Notes: generated from the sequence alone by a model not told the origin. 34,929 bases of DNA from Bacteroidota bacterium (GCA_023419095.1 JAEZYN010000061.1:1-34929), one strand, 5' to 3'; shown: positions 15,877 through 24,414, numbered from the stretch's first letter. A program made the numbers and translations.

Positions 15877-16548
15877 TTAACGGTCATATTGTCGCTGACC
15901 GAAAATTCCGGAGCCAATCCTTACCGAGGTGGCGCCACAATTAATGGCCAGTTTGTAATCACCGCTCATACCCATCGAAAGTGTATTCAGTTTTTTTTGT
16001 GCTGATAATTCATCGAATAACGCTTTCAAAGAATTGAATTCGTCTGTAATCTGTTCTTCATCTTCGGTAAAAGTAGCCATTCCCATGAGTCCGTCAATTT
16101 CAATATTTCGGTCGAGGGGTTGCAGGTAATTATTAAAAATACCTCGCGCTTCCTCATGAGTTAAGCCAAACTTGCTGTCTTCTCGGGCAATTTTTACCTG
16201 CAGCAGAACCTTTATTTTACGGCCAAACCGTGCAGCCTGACGATCAATTTCTCGCAGTATTTTTTCGGAGTCGACACTCTCTATCACGTCTATAAAAGGC
16301 ACAATCTGTTTAACCTTGTTGCTTTGGAGGTTCCCGATAAGGTGCCATTTGATGTCTTTAGGCAGTTGCTCAGACTTTTCCAGCAATTCCTGCACACGGT
16401 TTTCGCCAAACGTTCTGTGACCGGCGTCATATAGAATCTTTACTGCTTCTGCCGGATATGTTTTGGAAACGGCCACCAACTGGACTTGCGGCGGCAGCTC
16501 TGAACTAATCTTTTTATAGTTTTCTGAAATGTGGGTTATGGATTCCAT
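15877..16548 (-). CDS. yggS: YggS family pyridoxal phosphate homeostasis protein
   Basis: A PLP-binding, single-domain TIM-barrel protein of the YggS/PROSC family (223 residues, the usual size). It keeps free pyridoxal phosphate in balance and has no known catalytic activity. The PLP lysine is Lys29 in VAVSKTYP. Other family marks are FGENRVQELLEK, WHLIGNLQSNKVKQI, KVLLQVKIAREDSKFGL, LMGMATF, LSMGMSGDYKLAI and VRIGSGIFGQR, the last two making the phosphate-binding site. It is the first gene of the minus-strand group that continues into the sigma-54 regulator. No exact -7 box was found upstream on the minus strand. Confidence 0.96.
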   Translation of the reverse strand: MESITHISENYKKISSELPPQVQLVAVSKTYPAEAVKILYDAGHRTFGENRVQELLEKSEQLPKDIKWHLIGNLQSNKVKQIVPFIDVIESVDSEKILREIDRQAARFGRKIKVLLQVKIAREDSKFGLTHEEARGIFNNYLQPLDRNIEIDGLMGMATFTEDEEQITDEFNSLKALFDELSAQKKLNTLSMGMSGDYKLAINCGATSVRIGSGIFGQRQYDR

Positions 16549-16754
16549 TTAACCTTAATGTCTTTTTATTCATTTTGAAGATGAAATATAATGATAATTT
16601 AACATCAGAGCAAGCACGCATTCACAGATGTTTCGGGTGATTTCACTTAAGCTCTGGTCATTTTATAGTATATATTTGTAATAGAGAGTTTAAATTTAAG
16701 TGATTATAACTCTTTCATTGTCTAAAAACAGTACTCAATCCAAAAATTATATAA
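16549..16754. promoter_or_regulatory. Divergent intergenic region with a plus-strand -7 box
   Basis: A 206-base A+T-rich gap between yggS and the seven-helix gene. TATATTTG at 16671-16678 matches the -7 consensus on the plus strand and would give a leader of about 70 bases. No ideal -33 TTG, hairpin or small gene was seen. Confidence 0.4.
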
Positions 16755-17402
16755 ATGCATGAAGCAAAAGATATATCGGGTGCAATAGGAGTAGGAGTAC
16801 TGCTGATAACACTTCTTACGCTTTTTTACAGGCTGAGAAATGCCGGGCACGCAGGAATCTACTTTTTTGCGTCCCTACTTGTAATGACTTTGGTGGAAGG
16901 TTACAATACCATTCAAAGAGCACTGGACAGAGATTATAACTCCTCGCCAGTTTATATCATCGGTATGGAACTATTTGTGTTTGGGCTGCTCTTGCTCTAC
17001 TTTCACAAATTACTTGTAAAACCGCTTTCCCGAAATATAAGCAAAGGCATCTTCGTTATCTTTTTCGCACAGTATATTTTAGGCGCAGTTCTCATCGATG
17101 ACTTTTTTTTAAAGGTACCTTTCATCACCTATCTGCTTGGCGTTCTTTGTATTGCAGGTGTCGTAACTCTGGTGCTCTCCCAAACTTTTAATTCAAAAAA
17201 GATATTGGCATTGGAGCATTATTTTCCTTTTTGGGCATGTATCAGTACTTTAATTATCTTTATTGGTGCGCTTCCATTGATAATTGCAAGATATTATGCA
17301 GGTCTAAATGTGAATATATTTTATACGACGCTTTTTTTGGTACATGTTTTAGGCCATTTGGCAACAATTATTGGAATTCTGAAAGCTAAAAACGAAGAAT
17401 AA
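16755..17402 (+). CDS. Seven-helix integral membrane protein, putative sensor partner of the next kinase
   Basis: I do not recognise a named family. The 215-residue product is very hydrophobic, with seven predicted membrane helices at about residues 7-25, 32-50, 65-85, 90-112, 117-140, 155-177 and 184-206, and short loops rich in aromatic residues. There is no signal peptide, enzyme motif or transporter motif. It lies 4 bases before a histidine kinase that has one membrane helix and no input domain, which overlaps its response regulator. A natural inference is that this protein detects the signal in or across the membrane and passes it to the kinase. It could instead be a target or an unrelated membrane protein. 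Confidence 0.8.
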   Translation: MHEAKDISGAIGVGVLLITLLTLFYRLRNAGHAGIYFFASLLVMTLVEGYNTIQRALDRDYNSSPVYIIGMELFVFGLLLLYFHKLLVKPLSRNISKGIFVIFFAQYILGAVLIDDFFLKVPFITYLLGVLCIAGVVTLVLSQTFNSKKILALEHYFPFWACISTLIIFIGALPLIIARYYAGLNVNIFYTTLFLVHVLGHLATIIGILKAKNEE

Positions 17403-17406
17403 TACC

Positions 17407-18183
17407 ATGCAACTGCAACTGTCTTCAACAGATATTATCCTGATTCTTTGCAGCGTCATAATTCTCATTGTATTACTGATTCTGATCGTAATTTATGGCG
17501 TTTTTATAAAGAAAAAATCAGAGTTGCTGCTTATACACCAGCAGAAAGAAGCTATCTTTGAGCAGGAACTTGCCCGCTCGCAGGTTGAACTTCAGAATCA
17601 GACTCTTAAATACATTGGGCAGGAGCTGCATGACGATTTAGGTCAAAAACTTTCGGTAGCACGTCTGATGACAAGCAAGCTAAAACATGCTGATACAGCT
17701 GATAACCGAATTGTTGAAGAAATCAATCTTCTTTTGGGCGAAAGTTTACAGGACATCCGTAATATCTCAAAATCTTTCATTAAACCTTCCACTGATGTAG
17801 GCGATTTTGTGGAATCACTTGAAAAAGAGATATTCAGAATAAAGCGTCTTTCGCTTTTAGAAGTAGATTACCGTATCAACAGACATCAGCTGCAGATAAG
17901 AGCTGAACATGGCCTGATATTGTTCCGGATAATTCAGGAGTGTATTACGAATGTTATTAAACATTCACGCTCAAAAAGTATTAAAATTATCGTGGAAGAC
18001 AGACCAAGACTTACTAAATTTGTAATAAGTGATAAAGGAATCGGTTTCAAAACAGCGCGGAATTTTGAAGGCATCGGCCTTAAAAACATGATAAACCGCG
18101 CCAAAATAATTAATGCAGATTTCAAGATCAGTTCTGAAGAAAACCAAGGGACAGCAGTGACTATAATATATAAAAAACAATGA
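17407..18183 (+). CDS. NarL-type sensor histidine kinase, single membrane helix, no input domain
   Basis: A 258-residue kinase. Residues about 8-33 form one membrane helix (IILILCSVIILIVLLILIVI), then a coiled linker (QQKEAIFEQELARSQVEL). The HisKA_3 dimerisation domain carries the phospho-acceptor His75 in IGQELHDDLGQKLS. The ATPase domain has the N box FRIIQECITNVIKHS, the G1 box VISDKGIGF and the G2 region GIGLKNMINRAKII. No extracellular, PAS, GAF or TPR sensor domain is present, so its input must come from elsewhere, probably the seven-helix protein encoded 4 bases upstream. The end overlaps the response regulator start by four bases (ATGA). Confidence 0.93.
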   Translation: MQLQLSSTDIILILCSVIILIVLLILIVIYGVFIKKKSELLLIHQQKEAIFEQELARSQVELQNQTLKYIGQELHDDLGQKLSVARLMTSKLKHADTADNRIVEEINLLLGESLQDIRNISKSFIKPSTDVGDFVESLEKEIFRIKRLSLLEVDYRINRHQLQIRAEHGLILFRIIQECITNVIKHSRSKSIKIIVEDRPRLTKFVISDKGIGFKTARNFEGIGLKNMINRAKIINADFKISSEENQGTAVTIIYKKQ

Positions 18184-18827
18184 TGGAACCTATAAAAGTA
18201 GCGATTGTGGACGATCATAAGCTAGTGTCGAAAGCACTTGAAAATATGATTTCTTACAATCCAAATTTCGACGTGATAATCAACAGTCCGAACGGCCAGG
18301 ATTTTATCGAAAAACTCCGGACTACGCAGGATTTTCCTGATGTGGTGCTGATGGATATCAACATGCCGATAAAAAACGGCATAGAAACCACCGCCGAACT
18401 CAGCCGGGAATTCTCTCAGCTAAAGGTAATTGCACTCACGATGGAGGATCATGAAGGTACCATTATAAAAATGCTGAAAGCCGGCGCAAAAGGTTATCTG
18501 CTGAAAGATATGTCACCGGATATTCTGTATGATGCCATAGACATCGTGCACAAAAAAGGAATTTTTTATACAGATTTGGTGACGCAAAGCCTTTTAAAAA
18601 TAAAAACGGAAGAAAAATTCATGGACACCCTCAGTGAAACACTGAAAGAGCGCGAACTTGAATTCATAAAATTAGCATGTTCGGAACTCACCTACCGCGA
18701 GATTGCAGACAGAATGTTCGTAAGTCCCAGAACAATAGATGGTTATCGTGATTCAGTTTTTATAAAACTTAATGTAAAATCACGCGTCGGAATCGTGCTG
18801 TTCGCTATTAAACACAATCTTTTTTAA
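18180..18827 (+). CDS. LuxR/NarL-type response regulator
   Basis: A 215-residue regulator and partner of the kinase just upstream, with which it overlaps by four bases. The receiver domain has Asp11/Asp12, phospho-acceptor Asp59 (VVLMDINMP), Thr86-region IALTMED and Lys in YLLKDMSP. The C-terminal helix-turn-helix is of the GerE type: LTYREIADRMFVSPRTIDGY followed by RDSVFIKLNVKSR. Targets are unknown. Regulators of this type usually act on genes beside them or on a distributed regulon. No recognisable operator repeats are visible nearby. Confidence 0.95.
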   Translation: MMEPIKVAIVDDHKLVSKALENMISYNPNFDVIINSPNGQDFIEKLRTTQDFPDVVLMDINMPIKNGIETTAELSREFSQLKVIALTMEDHEGTIIKMLKAGAKGYLLKDMSPDILYDAIDIVHKKGIFYTDLVTQSLLKIKTEEKFMDTLSETLKERELEFIKLACSELTYREIADRMFVSPRTIDGYRDSVFIKLNVKSRVGIVLFAIKHNLF

Positions 18828-18868
18828 AATAGGGTGTTTTCACGCTAAAAGCACTTCATGTTTAGTTG

Positions 18869-18876
18869 TATTTTTG
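18869..18876 (+). promoter_or_regulatory. -7 box of a possible very short transcript
   Basis: TATTTTTG matches TAnnTTTG. A transcript starting about 6 bases later would run only to the hairpin at 18908-18940, about 60 bases, and contains an eight-codon reading frame (MMKKKPVF) at 18899-18925. No -33 TTG is seen. The rest of the gap 18828-18954 shows nothing else. Confidence 0.3.
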
Positions 18877-18907
18877 AGCGTCAAACACAAAGACACAAAT
18901 GATGAAG

Positions 18908-18940
18908 AAAAAACCGGTTTTTTAGGGAATCGGTTTTTTT
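18908..18940. terminator. Terminator between the response regulator and the sirtuin gene
   Basis: The arms AAAAAACCG and CGGTTTTTT flank a 14-base loop and are followed by T. The A-rich left side gives a T run on the minus strand as well, so it can serve both convergent genes. Confidence 0.75.
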
Positions 18941-18954
18941 GTGCAGTAATTCGT

Positions 18955-19665
18955 TTATAACTCGTTTCTCAACAGGTTCCTTAAATTTCTCATTCCTTCC
19001 GTAGCGGAAGTGCGAAAGCAGTTTTTGCTTTTTGTAAACCGGTTTTCAAGATTTGGATCAACAACAAACACCATGCCATCAGCTGGCAAATAATCGATTA
19101 GTCCAGCGGCTGGATAAACCTGCATCGAAGTTCCTATAATCAGCAATATATCTGCCTGACGTACAATTTCTGCAGCTCTTTCAAGTTCAGGCACCATCTC
19201 ACCAAACCATACAATATGTGGCCTAAGCTGTACACCCCGCTCATCTGTGTCGCCAGGATGCAGATCGCCATCCCAAAACCGCAGATCATTTTCGGAATCG
19301 ACAGGACGCACTTTTTTTAATTCGCCATGCAGATGTATTACATTTCTCGAACCAGCGCGTTCATGCAGATCGTCCACATTTTGTGTAATTATATGAACGT
19401 CAAAATTCTGCTCAAGTTCAGCTAAAATACAATGCGCCTCGTTCGGTTTTACATCTTTCAGTTGCCGCCGCCTTGCATTATAAAAATCAAGAACCAGCTT
19501 TGGATTTCGCATGAAACCTTCAGGACTTGCAACATCTTCAATGCGGTGATTTTCCCACAGACCGCCGGAATCACGAAATGTCGAAAGACCGCTTTCAGCT
19601 GAAATTCCCGCGCCCGACAGGACGACGAAGCGTTTTTTGCTAAAATTCTGAAGATTCTTGTCCAT
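18955..19665 (-). CDS. cobB: Sir2 family NAD-dependent protein deacylase lacking zinc cysteines
   Basis: A sirtuin of 236 residues that removes acyl groups from lysines using NAD+. The Rossmann-fold NAD site is VVLSGAGISAESGLSTFRD, then TQNVDDLHERAGS (Gln95, Asn96, Asp98). The catalytic base is His113 in HLHGEL. FYNARRR contains Tyr62 and Arg65, the YxxR pair that marks class III sirtuins acting on succinyl and malonyl lysine. The segment after HLHGEL up to RPHIVWFGE (about 118-155) has no cysteine, so the four-Cys zinc site of typical sirtuins, including E. coli CobB, is absent. IGTSMQVYPAAG is conserved. The gene is single and converges with the regulator gene. The symbol is by class only. 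Confidence 0.93.
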   Translation of the reverse strand: MDKNLQNFSKKRFVVLSGAGISAESGLSTFRDSGGLWENHRIEDVASPEGFMRNPKLVLDFYNARRRQLKDVKPNEAHCILAELEQNFDVHIITQNVDDLHERAGSRNVIHLHGELKKVRPVDSENDLRFWDGDLHPGDTDERGVQLRPHIVWFGEMVPELERAAEIVRQADILLIIGTSMQVYPAAGLIDYLPADGMVFVVDPNLENRFTKSKNCFRTSATEGMRNLRNLLRNEL

Positions 19666-19726
19666 TAATCTAAATTAATAAAAATGATCTGCGCGGCAAA
19701 ATTTAGTTTTAGGGTTAAATTTTTTA

Positions 19727-20230
19727 AGCTATAATCTCACATTTCATTGCAGGATTTGGGAAATTATCAAACAAGCGATCGAGTGCCGGCGCCGCGATGG
19801 CAGCAGACAATGGCAGGATGGCTACCCAAATTTTTCGTTTATCGACAATGATATTGCACAAGATTGGGGATATGTCATCGAGATCAAAAATGAAATCACT
19901 ACTTATGGAGCAATCACTTTTGAGATTGAACCCGCATCTGAAGACATTTAAGCCAGTTGGCCGTCCCAAAAACCGTACGCTGTTATTCATCGCCTTGCAG
20001 TGTCAAATGATTTTTCTGGTCAGGGATTGGCTAAAATTATTTTTAACGAAGCCGAAAAAAACGGTTTTGGAGAAGGGATTTTCAATATAAAAGTAGACAC
20101 CAACGTCGATAATGCAGCTATGCTTTCGATTTTGAACAGCTGTGGCTACCAATACCGCTGTGAAGTTTATTTCCGTGGAAGTGCAAGAAAGGCTTTTAAA
20201 AAATTCTTGCTAAAATACGTTAAGTGGTAA
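19727..20230 (+). pseudogene. GNAT family N-acetyltransferase, broken by an in-frame stop and lacking a start
   Basis: One frame reads through a complete GNAT-like domain: YNLTFHCRIWEIIKQAIE, DGSRQWQDGYPN, WGYVIEIKNEITTYGAI, then TAA at 19949-19951, then YAVIHRLAVSNDFSGQGLAK (acetyl-CoA loop), IFNEAEKNGFGEGIFNIKVD, NAAMLSILNSCGYQ and FRGSARKAFKKF to the stop at 20228-20230. Apart from the TAA the frame is intact and the order is that of flavobacterial GNAT proteins of about 165-170 residues. No ATG, GTG or TTG lies where the N-terminus should be. The protein is therefore probably not made. A sequencing error could explain the stop but not also the missing start. The downstream half could be expressed from GTG 20000 only as a fragment. 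Confidence 0.8.
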
Positions 20231-20268
20231 TTATGCTCCACAAACTCGCTATTCCACGACATTTTAGC

Positions 20269-20276
20269 TAAATTTG
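20269..20276 (+). promoter_or_regulatory. -7 box upstream of gpmI
   Basis: TAAATTTG matches the consensus and lies 21 bases before the gpmI ATG. No ideal -33 TTG is present. Confidence 0.5.
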
Positions 20277-20297
20277 TACTATTAAATCTAATTTGAT

Positions 20298-21824
20298 ATG
20301 TCTAAAAAAGCCATCTTAGCCATTCTTGACGGTTGGGGACTCGGCACAGATCCTGAAGTTTCCGCAATCGCCCAAGCGCAAACACCGTTTATTGATTCCT
20401 GCTATCAGAAATTCCCGAATACAACACTTGAAGCCAGCGGCACTGCGGTTGGTCTGCCCTTCGGGCAAATGGGTAATTCCGAGGTTGGACATATGAATCT
20501 CGGTGCCGGGCGGGTTGTTTATCAAAATTTGGTAAAACTGAATATGGCTGTGGAGAATGCGACATTAGGCAAGCAGAACGAGATTACAAAAGCATTTGAA
20601 TATGCCGCATTAAACAAAAAAAACGTCCATTTCATCGGCCTGGTCTCTGATGGTGGTGTGCATTCGCATATTAATCATCTTAAAGGTTTGCTTACCGCGG
20701 CTCACGAATCCGGTCTCGAGAATGTTTTTGTGCATGCCTTCACCGATGGTCGTGATTGTGACCCGCATTCCGGCAAAGGTTTTATCGAAAATATTTTAGA
20801 GCATATGGCGCAAACCACCGGAAAACTTGCAACGGTAATCGGCCGTTATTACGCGATGGACCGTGACCGGCGTTGGGAACGCGTTAAATTAGCCTATGAC
20901 CTTATGGTCCGTGGAATTGGCGAGAGAACCAAGGATATCATCAGCACTTTCGATAACTGCTACCGTGACGGAATTACTGACGAGTTTTTAAGACCGATTG
21001 TGTGTATGAAAGATGGCAATCTGCCTGTGGCGCGCATTCAGAATGAAGACGTGGTATTCTGTTTCAATTTCCGTACCGACAGGGGCCGGGAAATTACCGA
21101 AGTACTTTCACAGCATGAATTCCCTGAATTCGGTATGAGTCCGCTGGATCTTTATTATGTCACGATGACAAATTATGATAAAGATTTTAAAAACATCAAA
21201 GTGGTTTTTGATGAAAGCGTACTGCAGGATACATTAGGTGAAGTGCTCGAACGCAATGGAAAGACGCAGATACGTGTGGCAGAAACTGAAAAATATCCGC
21301 ATGTAACATTCTTCTTCTCGGGCGGACGCGAGGCTGAATTTTCAGGCGAGCGACGTCTCCTTTGTCCAAGCCCTAAAGATGTTCCGACCTACGATTTTAA
21401 ACCTGAAATGTCCGCATATGACATCACGGCGAAAATTCTTCCGGAGATCGAAAATGAAACGGCAGATTTCATCTGTCTTAATTTTGCCAATACAGATATG
21501 GTGGGCCATACCGGCGTTTTTTCCGCTGCTGTGCGAGCAGCCGAAGTGGTGGATGACTGCATAAGACAGGTTGCTACGGCAGCTTATGAACACGGTTATA
21601 CGGTTTTCATCCTGGCCGATCATGGTAATTCTGACGTAATGAAAAATCCTGACGGAAGTCCGAACACGCAGCATTCCACCAATTTGGTTCCGCTGATTGT
21701 GATGGATAAGGATAAAACCTGGACCCTCAAACCTGGCAAGCTTGGCGACATCGCACCATCAATTCTTACGGTGATAAATCTGGCTATTCCTGAACAGATG
21801 ACCGGTGATGTACTGCTTAGCTAA
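20298..21824 (+). CDS. gpmI: 2,3-bisphosphoglycerate-independent phosphoglycerate mutase
   Basis: This enzyme interconverts 3- and 2-phosphoglycerate in glycolysis and gluconeogenesis through a phosphoserine intermediate and two metal ions (usually Mn). The 508-residue length is standard. The N-terminal metal site is AILDGWG (Asp11) and the catalytic serine is Ser61 in QMGNSEVGHMNLGAGR. The substrate-binding domain has GLVSDGGVHSHINH, HAFTDGRDCDPHSG and GRYYAMDRDRRWERV. The C-terminal metal site includes NFANTDMVGHTGV and LADHGNSD, then TQHSTNLVP. It is apparently a single gene, with a -7 box just upstream and the two-component genes 90 bases downstream. Confidence 0.98.
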   Translation: MSKKAILAILDGWGLGTDPEVSAIAQAQTPFIDSCYQKFPNTTLEASGTAVGLPFGQMGNSEVGHMNLGAGRVVYQNLVKLNMAVENATLGKQNEITKAFEYAALNKKNVHFIGLVSDGGVHSHINHLKGLLTAAHESGLENVFVHAFTDGRDCDPHSGKGFIENILEHMAQTTGKLATVIGRYYAMDRDRRWERVKLAYDLMVRGIGERTKDIISTFDNCYRDGITDEFLRPIVCMKDGNLPVARIQNEDVVFCFNFRTDRGREITEVLSQHEFPEFGMSPLDLYYVTMTNYDKDFKNIKVVFDESVLQDTLGEVLERNGKTQIRVAETEKYPHVTFFFSGGREAEFSGERRLLCPSPKDVPTYDFKPEMSAYDITAKILPEIENETADFICLNFANTDMVGHTGVFSAAVRAAEVVDDCIRQVATAAYEHGYTVFILADHGNSDVMKNPDGSPNTQHSTNLVPLIVMDKDKTWTLKPGKLGDIAPSILTVINLAIPEQMTGDVLLS

Positions 21825-21913
21825 ATTTTGTTTTTTTTTAATTTCTGTAAATTCTTTAATTATACGTTGGTTATTTAACTTAAAAATTATAATTTAGGTA
21901 TAAATAACACAAC

Positions 21914-23695
21914 TTGATACTAAGGATTTTTATTTTCGTGATGTTGCTTCTCGGGGCCGTTTGCGCGGCTCAAAACACGAGGGATACAATCAGAGAAAAT
22001 TTAGATAAATCCGAAAACAGTTCGGAAAAGCTTAAATTATATAAAAGATACGCGGAGTTTTTTGAGACTAAAGATTTCGAACGCAGTATTAAACTTTCAC
22101 ACGAAGGCTGGAAACTTGCGAAAAAAACCAAACAGAAAACGCTGGAAGCTGATTTTCTGCGACAGCGCGGAAACGCCTATTATTTTTCCGGCAAGTTAGA
22201 CAGCGCAGGCACCTTCTATTTTAGAGCGCTGGACATTCTTAAAACCCAAAAAGCGCCGCAAGAACTCGCCGAACTCTATAACAATCTCGGGAGATTCTAC
22301 CGCAAAACGCGCGATTATCAGCGTGCGTTGCGGAATTATGACCTGGCACAAGACCTATATACTCAGCTCAATGATCTGGAGGGAATTGCCACGATATATA
22401 ATGAAAGTGGAGTGGTGTATGAGTATTTGGAAAAACATGCTGAGGCGGTAAACCGCTATCAGAAATCACTTCAAATACAGCGTAAACGCGGCGATTTGGT
22501 CGGGCAGGGATATTCTTTGGAATTTATCGGTGGGAATTATATCCTGCAGAAAAAATTTTCGTTGGCGGAAAAATACCTTCTCGCATCAATCAAAATTCGT
22601 GAACAGACCAATGACGACTTTGCATTGGCGATGAGCTACAATGTGCTCGGAAAACTATATCTGGAGCAAAAGCGATACACTGAAGCGGAGATTTATCTGC
22701 TGAAAAGCAACGAAATCTCACGGAGGCTCAATTACCTGGATTTGCTGAAGGAAAATTATGATAACCTGTCAAAAATATATCGGATTCAGGGAAAAAATGA
22801 CCAGGCGTATGCAAGTCTTGAAAATTTCAGAATAATAAACGACAGCATTTTTACGCTCGGAAAAGCTGAGCAGATTGAGGAACTTTCGGTTAAATACGAA
22901 ACTGCTGAAAAAGACCGTCTGCTTTTGGCAGAAAAGTCAAAGGTTTTAAAGCGTAACGTGCTCCTTTTCGCATTACTCGGCATATTACTTCTCGGATTCT
23001 TTTATTATCAGAATTTCCGGACGCGCCAAAAAGTTCAACTACAACGGGCGATTTTGCATCAGCAGGAACTCGCTGCCAATGCCGTGATGAGAGCTGAAGA
23101 TAACGAACGCAAACGCATGGCGGCGCAACTTCACGACGGTATCGGTCAGTTGCTATCTGCCGCAAATATGAATCTTAATTTTCTGAGTGAACTTAAAAAA
23201 GACGAAAGTCATTTTAGTACCGTACTTCGCAAAACACAGTCGGTTCTTGCGGACGCGATTTCGGATGTCCGCACACTTTCTCACCAGATCATGCCCAATA
23301 TGCTCATCAGAAACAGTCTGCCAGATGCACTTCAAGACCTTGTAGCGAAAACAAGTTCGCCAAATTTGATGATTGAGTTAAATATAGAAGGTCTCCGCAA
23401 AGATCTGAATCAGACGCTTCAAGTGGTACTTTTCCGAGTGATACAGGAATGCCTCAATAATACAATAAAACATGCTCATGCTTCCAAAGTACAAATCACG
23501 CTTACGCAAAACGAAGGCTTTGTAGACGTACTTTATACCGATAATGGCGTCGGGTTCAACGTAGAAAAAGCGATTGCGGCCGGAGGTCTGGGCGTAGAAA
23601 ACATAAGGTCGCGAATTGAGATGCTTAAAGGTACATACACACTGCAAAGCGAAAAACATCACGGAACTAAAGTCCAAATGAAAATTCCCTGCTGA
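21914..23695 (+). CDS. TPR-containing NarL-type sensor histidine kinase (TTG start)
   Basis: A 593-residue membrane kinase common in Bacteroidota. A Sec signal peptide (MILRIFIFVMLLLGAVCAAQ) puts the N-terminal part in the periplasm. Residues about 45-300 hold tetratricopeptide repeats, for example RGNAYYFSGKLDSAGTFYFR, LYNNLGRFYRKTRDYQRALR and YNVLGKLYLEQKRYTEAEIY. A membrane helix at about 345-367 (VLLFALLGILLLGFFYY) precedes HisKA_3 with His407 in MAAQLHDGIGQLLS and an ATPase domain (FRVIQECLNNTIKHA, YTDNGVGF, GGLGVENIRSRIEML). The start must be TTG 21914: an in-frame TAA lies three codons upstream, and the next starts, GTG 21938 and ATG 21941, would spoil the signal peptide. The stop overlaps the partner regulator by one base. 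The ligand is unknown. Confidence 0.93.
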   Translation: MILRIFIFVMLLLGAVCAAQNTRDTIRENLDKSENSSEKLKLYKRYAEFFETKDFERSIKLSHEGWKLAKKTKQKTLEADFLRQRGNAYYFSGKLDSAGTFYFRALDILKTQKAPQELAELYNNLGRFYRKTRDYQRALRNYDLAQDLYTQLNDLEGIATIYNESGVVYEYLEKHAEAVNRYQKSLQIQRKRGDLVGQGYSLEFIGGNYILQKKFSLAEKYLLASIKIREQTNDDFALAMSYNVLGKLYLEQKRYTEAEIYLLKSNEISRRLNYLDLLKENYDNLSKIYRIQGKNDQAYASLENFRIINDSIFTLGKAEQIEELSVKYETAEKDRLLLAEKSKVLKRNVLLFALLGILLLGFFYYQNFRTRQKVQLQRAILHQQELAANAVMRAEDNERKRMAAQLHDGIGQLLSAANMNLNFLSELKKDESHFSTVLRKTQSVLADAISDVRTLSHQIMPNMLIRNSLPDALQDLVAKTSSPNLMIELNIEGLRKDLNQTLQVVLFRVIQECLNNTIKHAHASKVQITLTQNEGFVDVLYTDNGVGFNVEKAIAAGGLGVENIRSRIEMLKGTYTLQSEKHHGTKVQMKIPC

Positions 23696-24351
23696 TGGAT
23701 CTTCCAACAAAAATAGTGGTCGTTGACGATCACAATATCATTATTGAAGGTATCGAAATGCTGCTCACCTTCGAAAAAGACATTGCCATACAGAAAACGT
23801 ATAATGACGCCAAACTTCTTATTGATGATCTGCGATGCGGGAAAATAAATATTGAAATAATTTTAATGGATCTTGTGATGCCAACGATTAATGGTCTTCA
23901 GGCTTCAAAAATTTTAAAAAAAGAATTTCCACAAATTAAAATTATTATACTTTCGATGAATTATGAGGCAAAAATCATTTATGAACTCATCGAAAAAATA
24001 GGTGTCGAAGGCTATCTTTCAAAAAAAATTTCGCGCAGCGAACTGGTAAGTGCAATAAAAAATGTGCGGAATGGCTACACGCATTTGTCTGCCGAAGCTT
24101 CTGAAATTTTGAGCGGATTTCGCCAGAAAATCATGAGTTATCCTGTGGTAAAACTGTCGGAGCGCGAAAAAGAAATCGTCAGACTGATGTTTAATGGGGA
24201 CTCAAATAAAGAAATCGCTGCCAAACTTTTCATCAGCGCGAGCACCGTGGAAACTCACCGTAAGAATATTTACAGAAAAGCAGAAGTGAACAGCCTTCCC
24301 AAACTAATGCAGATAGTTTCCGAACTGCAGCTGCTGGATGATTTGAACTAA
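23695..24351 (+). CDS. LuxR/NarL-type response regulator
   Basis: A 218-residue regulator, partner of the TPR kinase, with a one-base stop/start overlap (TGATG). The receiver has Asp11/Asp12, phospho-acceptor Asp59 (IILMDLVMP), IIILSMN and Lys in YLSKKISR. The C-terminal GerE-type helix-turn-helix is LSEREKEIVRLMFNGDSNKE with IAAKLFISASTVETHRKNIY. It is distinct from the regulator at 18180 in sequence (its recognition helix has STVETH rather than RTIDGY), so the two systems probably control different genes. Confidence 0.95.
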   Translation: MDLPTKIVVVDDHNIIIEGIEMLLTFEKDIAIQKTYNDAKLLIDDLRCGKINIEIILMDLVMPTINGLQASKILKKEFPQIKIIILSMNYEAKIIYELIEKIGVEGYLSKKISRSELVSAIKNVRNGYTHLSAEASEILSGFRQKIMSYPVVKLSEREKEIVRLMFNGDSNKEIAAKLFISASTVETHRKNIYRKAEVNSLPKLMQIVSELQLLDDLN

Positions 24352-24414
24352 AATTTTTAGCTTTAAAATCTTCATTTTAATCTTAAAAAAATAAGATTTA
24401 TCACTCATAATCTC

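Noticed and set aside
18899..18925. Eight-codon frame MMKKKPVF as a gene
   Set aside because: It is too short to support as a coding gene and overlaps a terminator arm; kept only as a low-interest finding.
19797..20090. Plus-strand reading frame of 97 codons overlapping the GNAT remnant
   Set aside because: Its translation has no domain pattern; the neighbouring frame gives a clear GNAT sequence on both sides of a stop.
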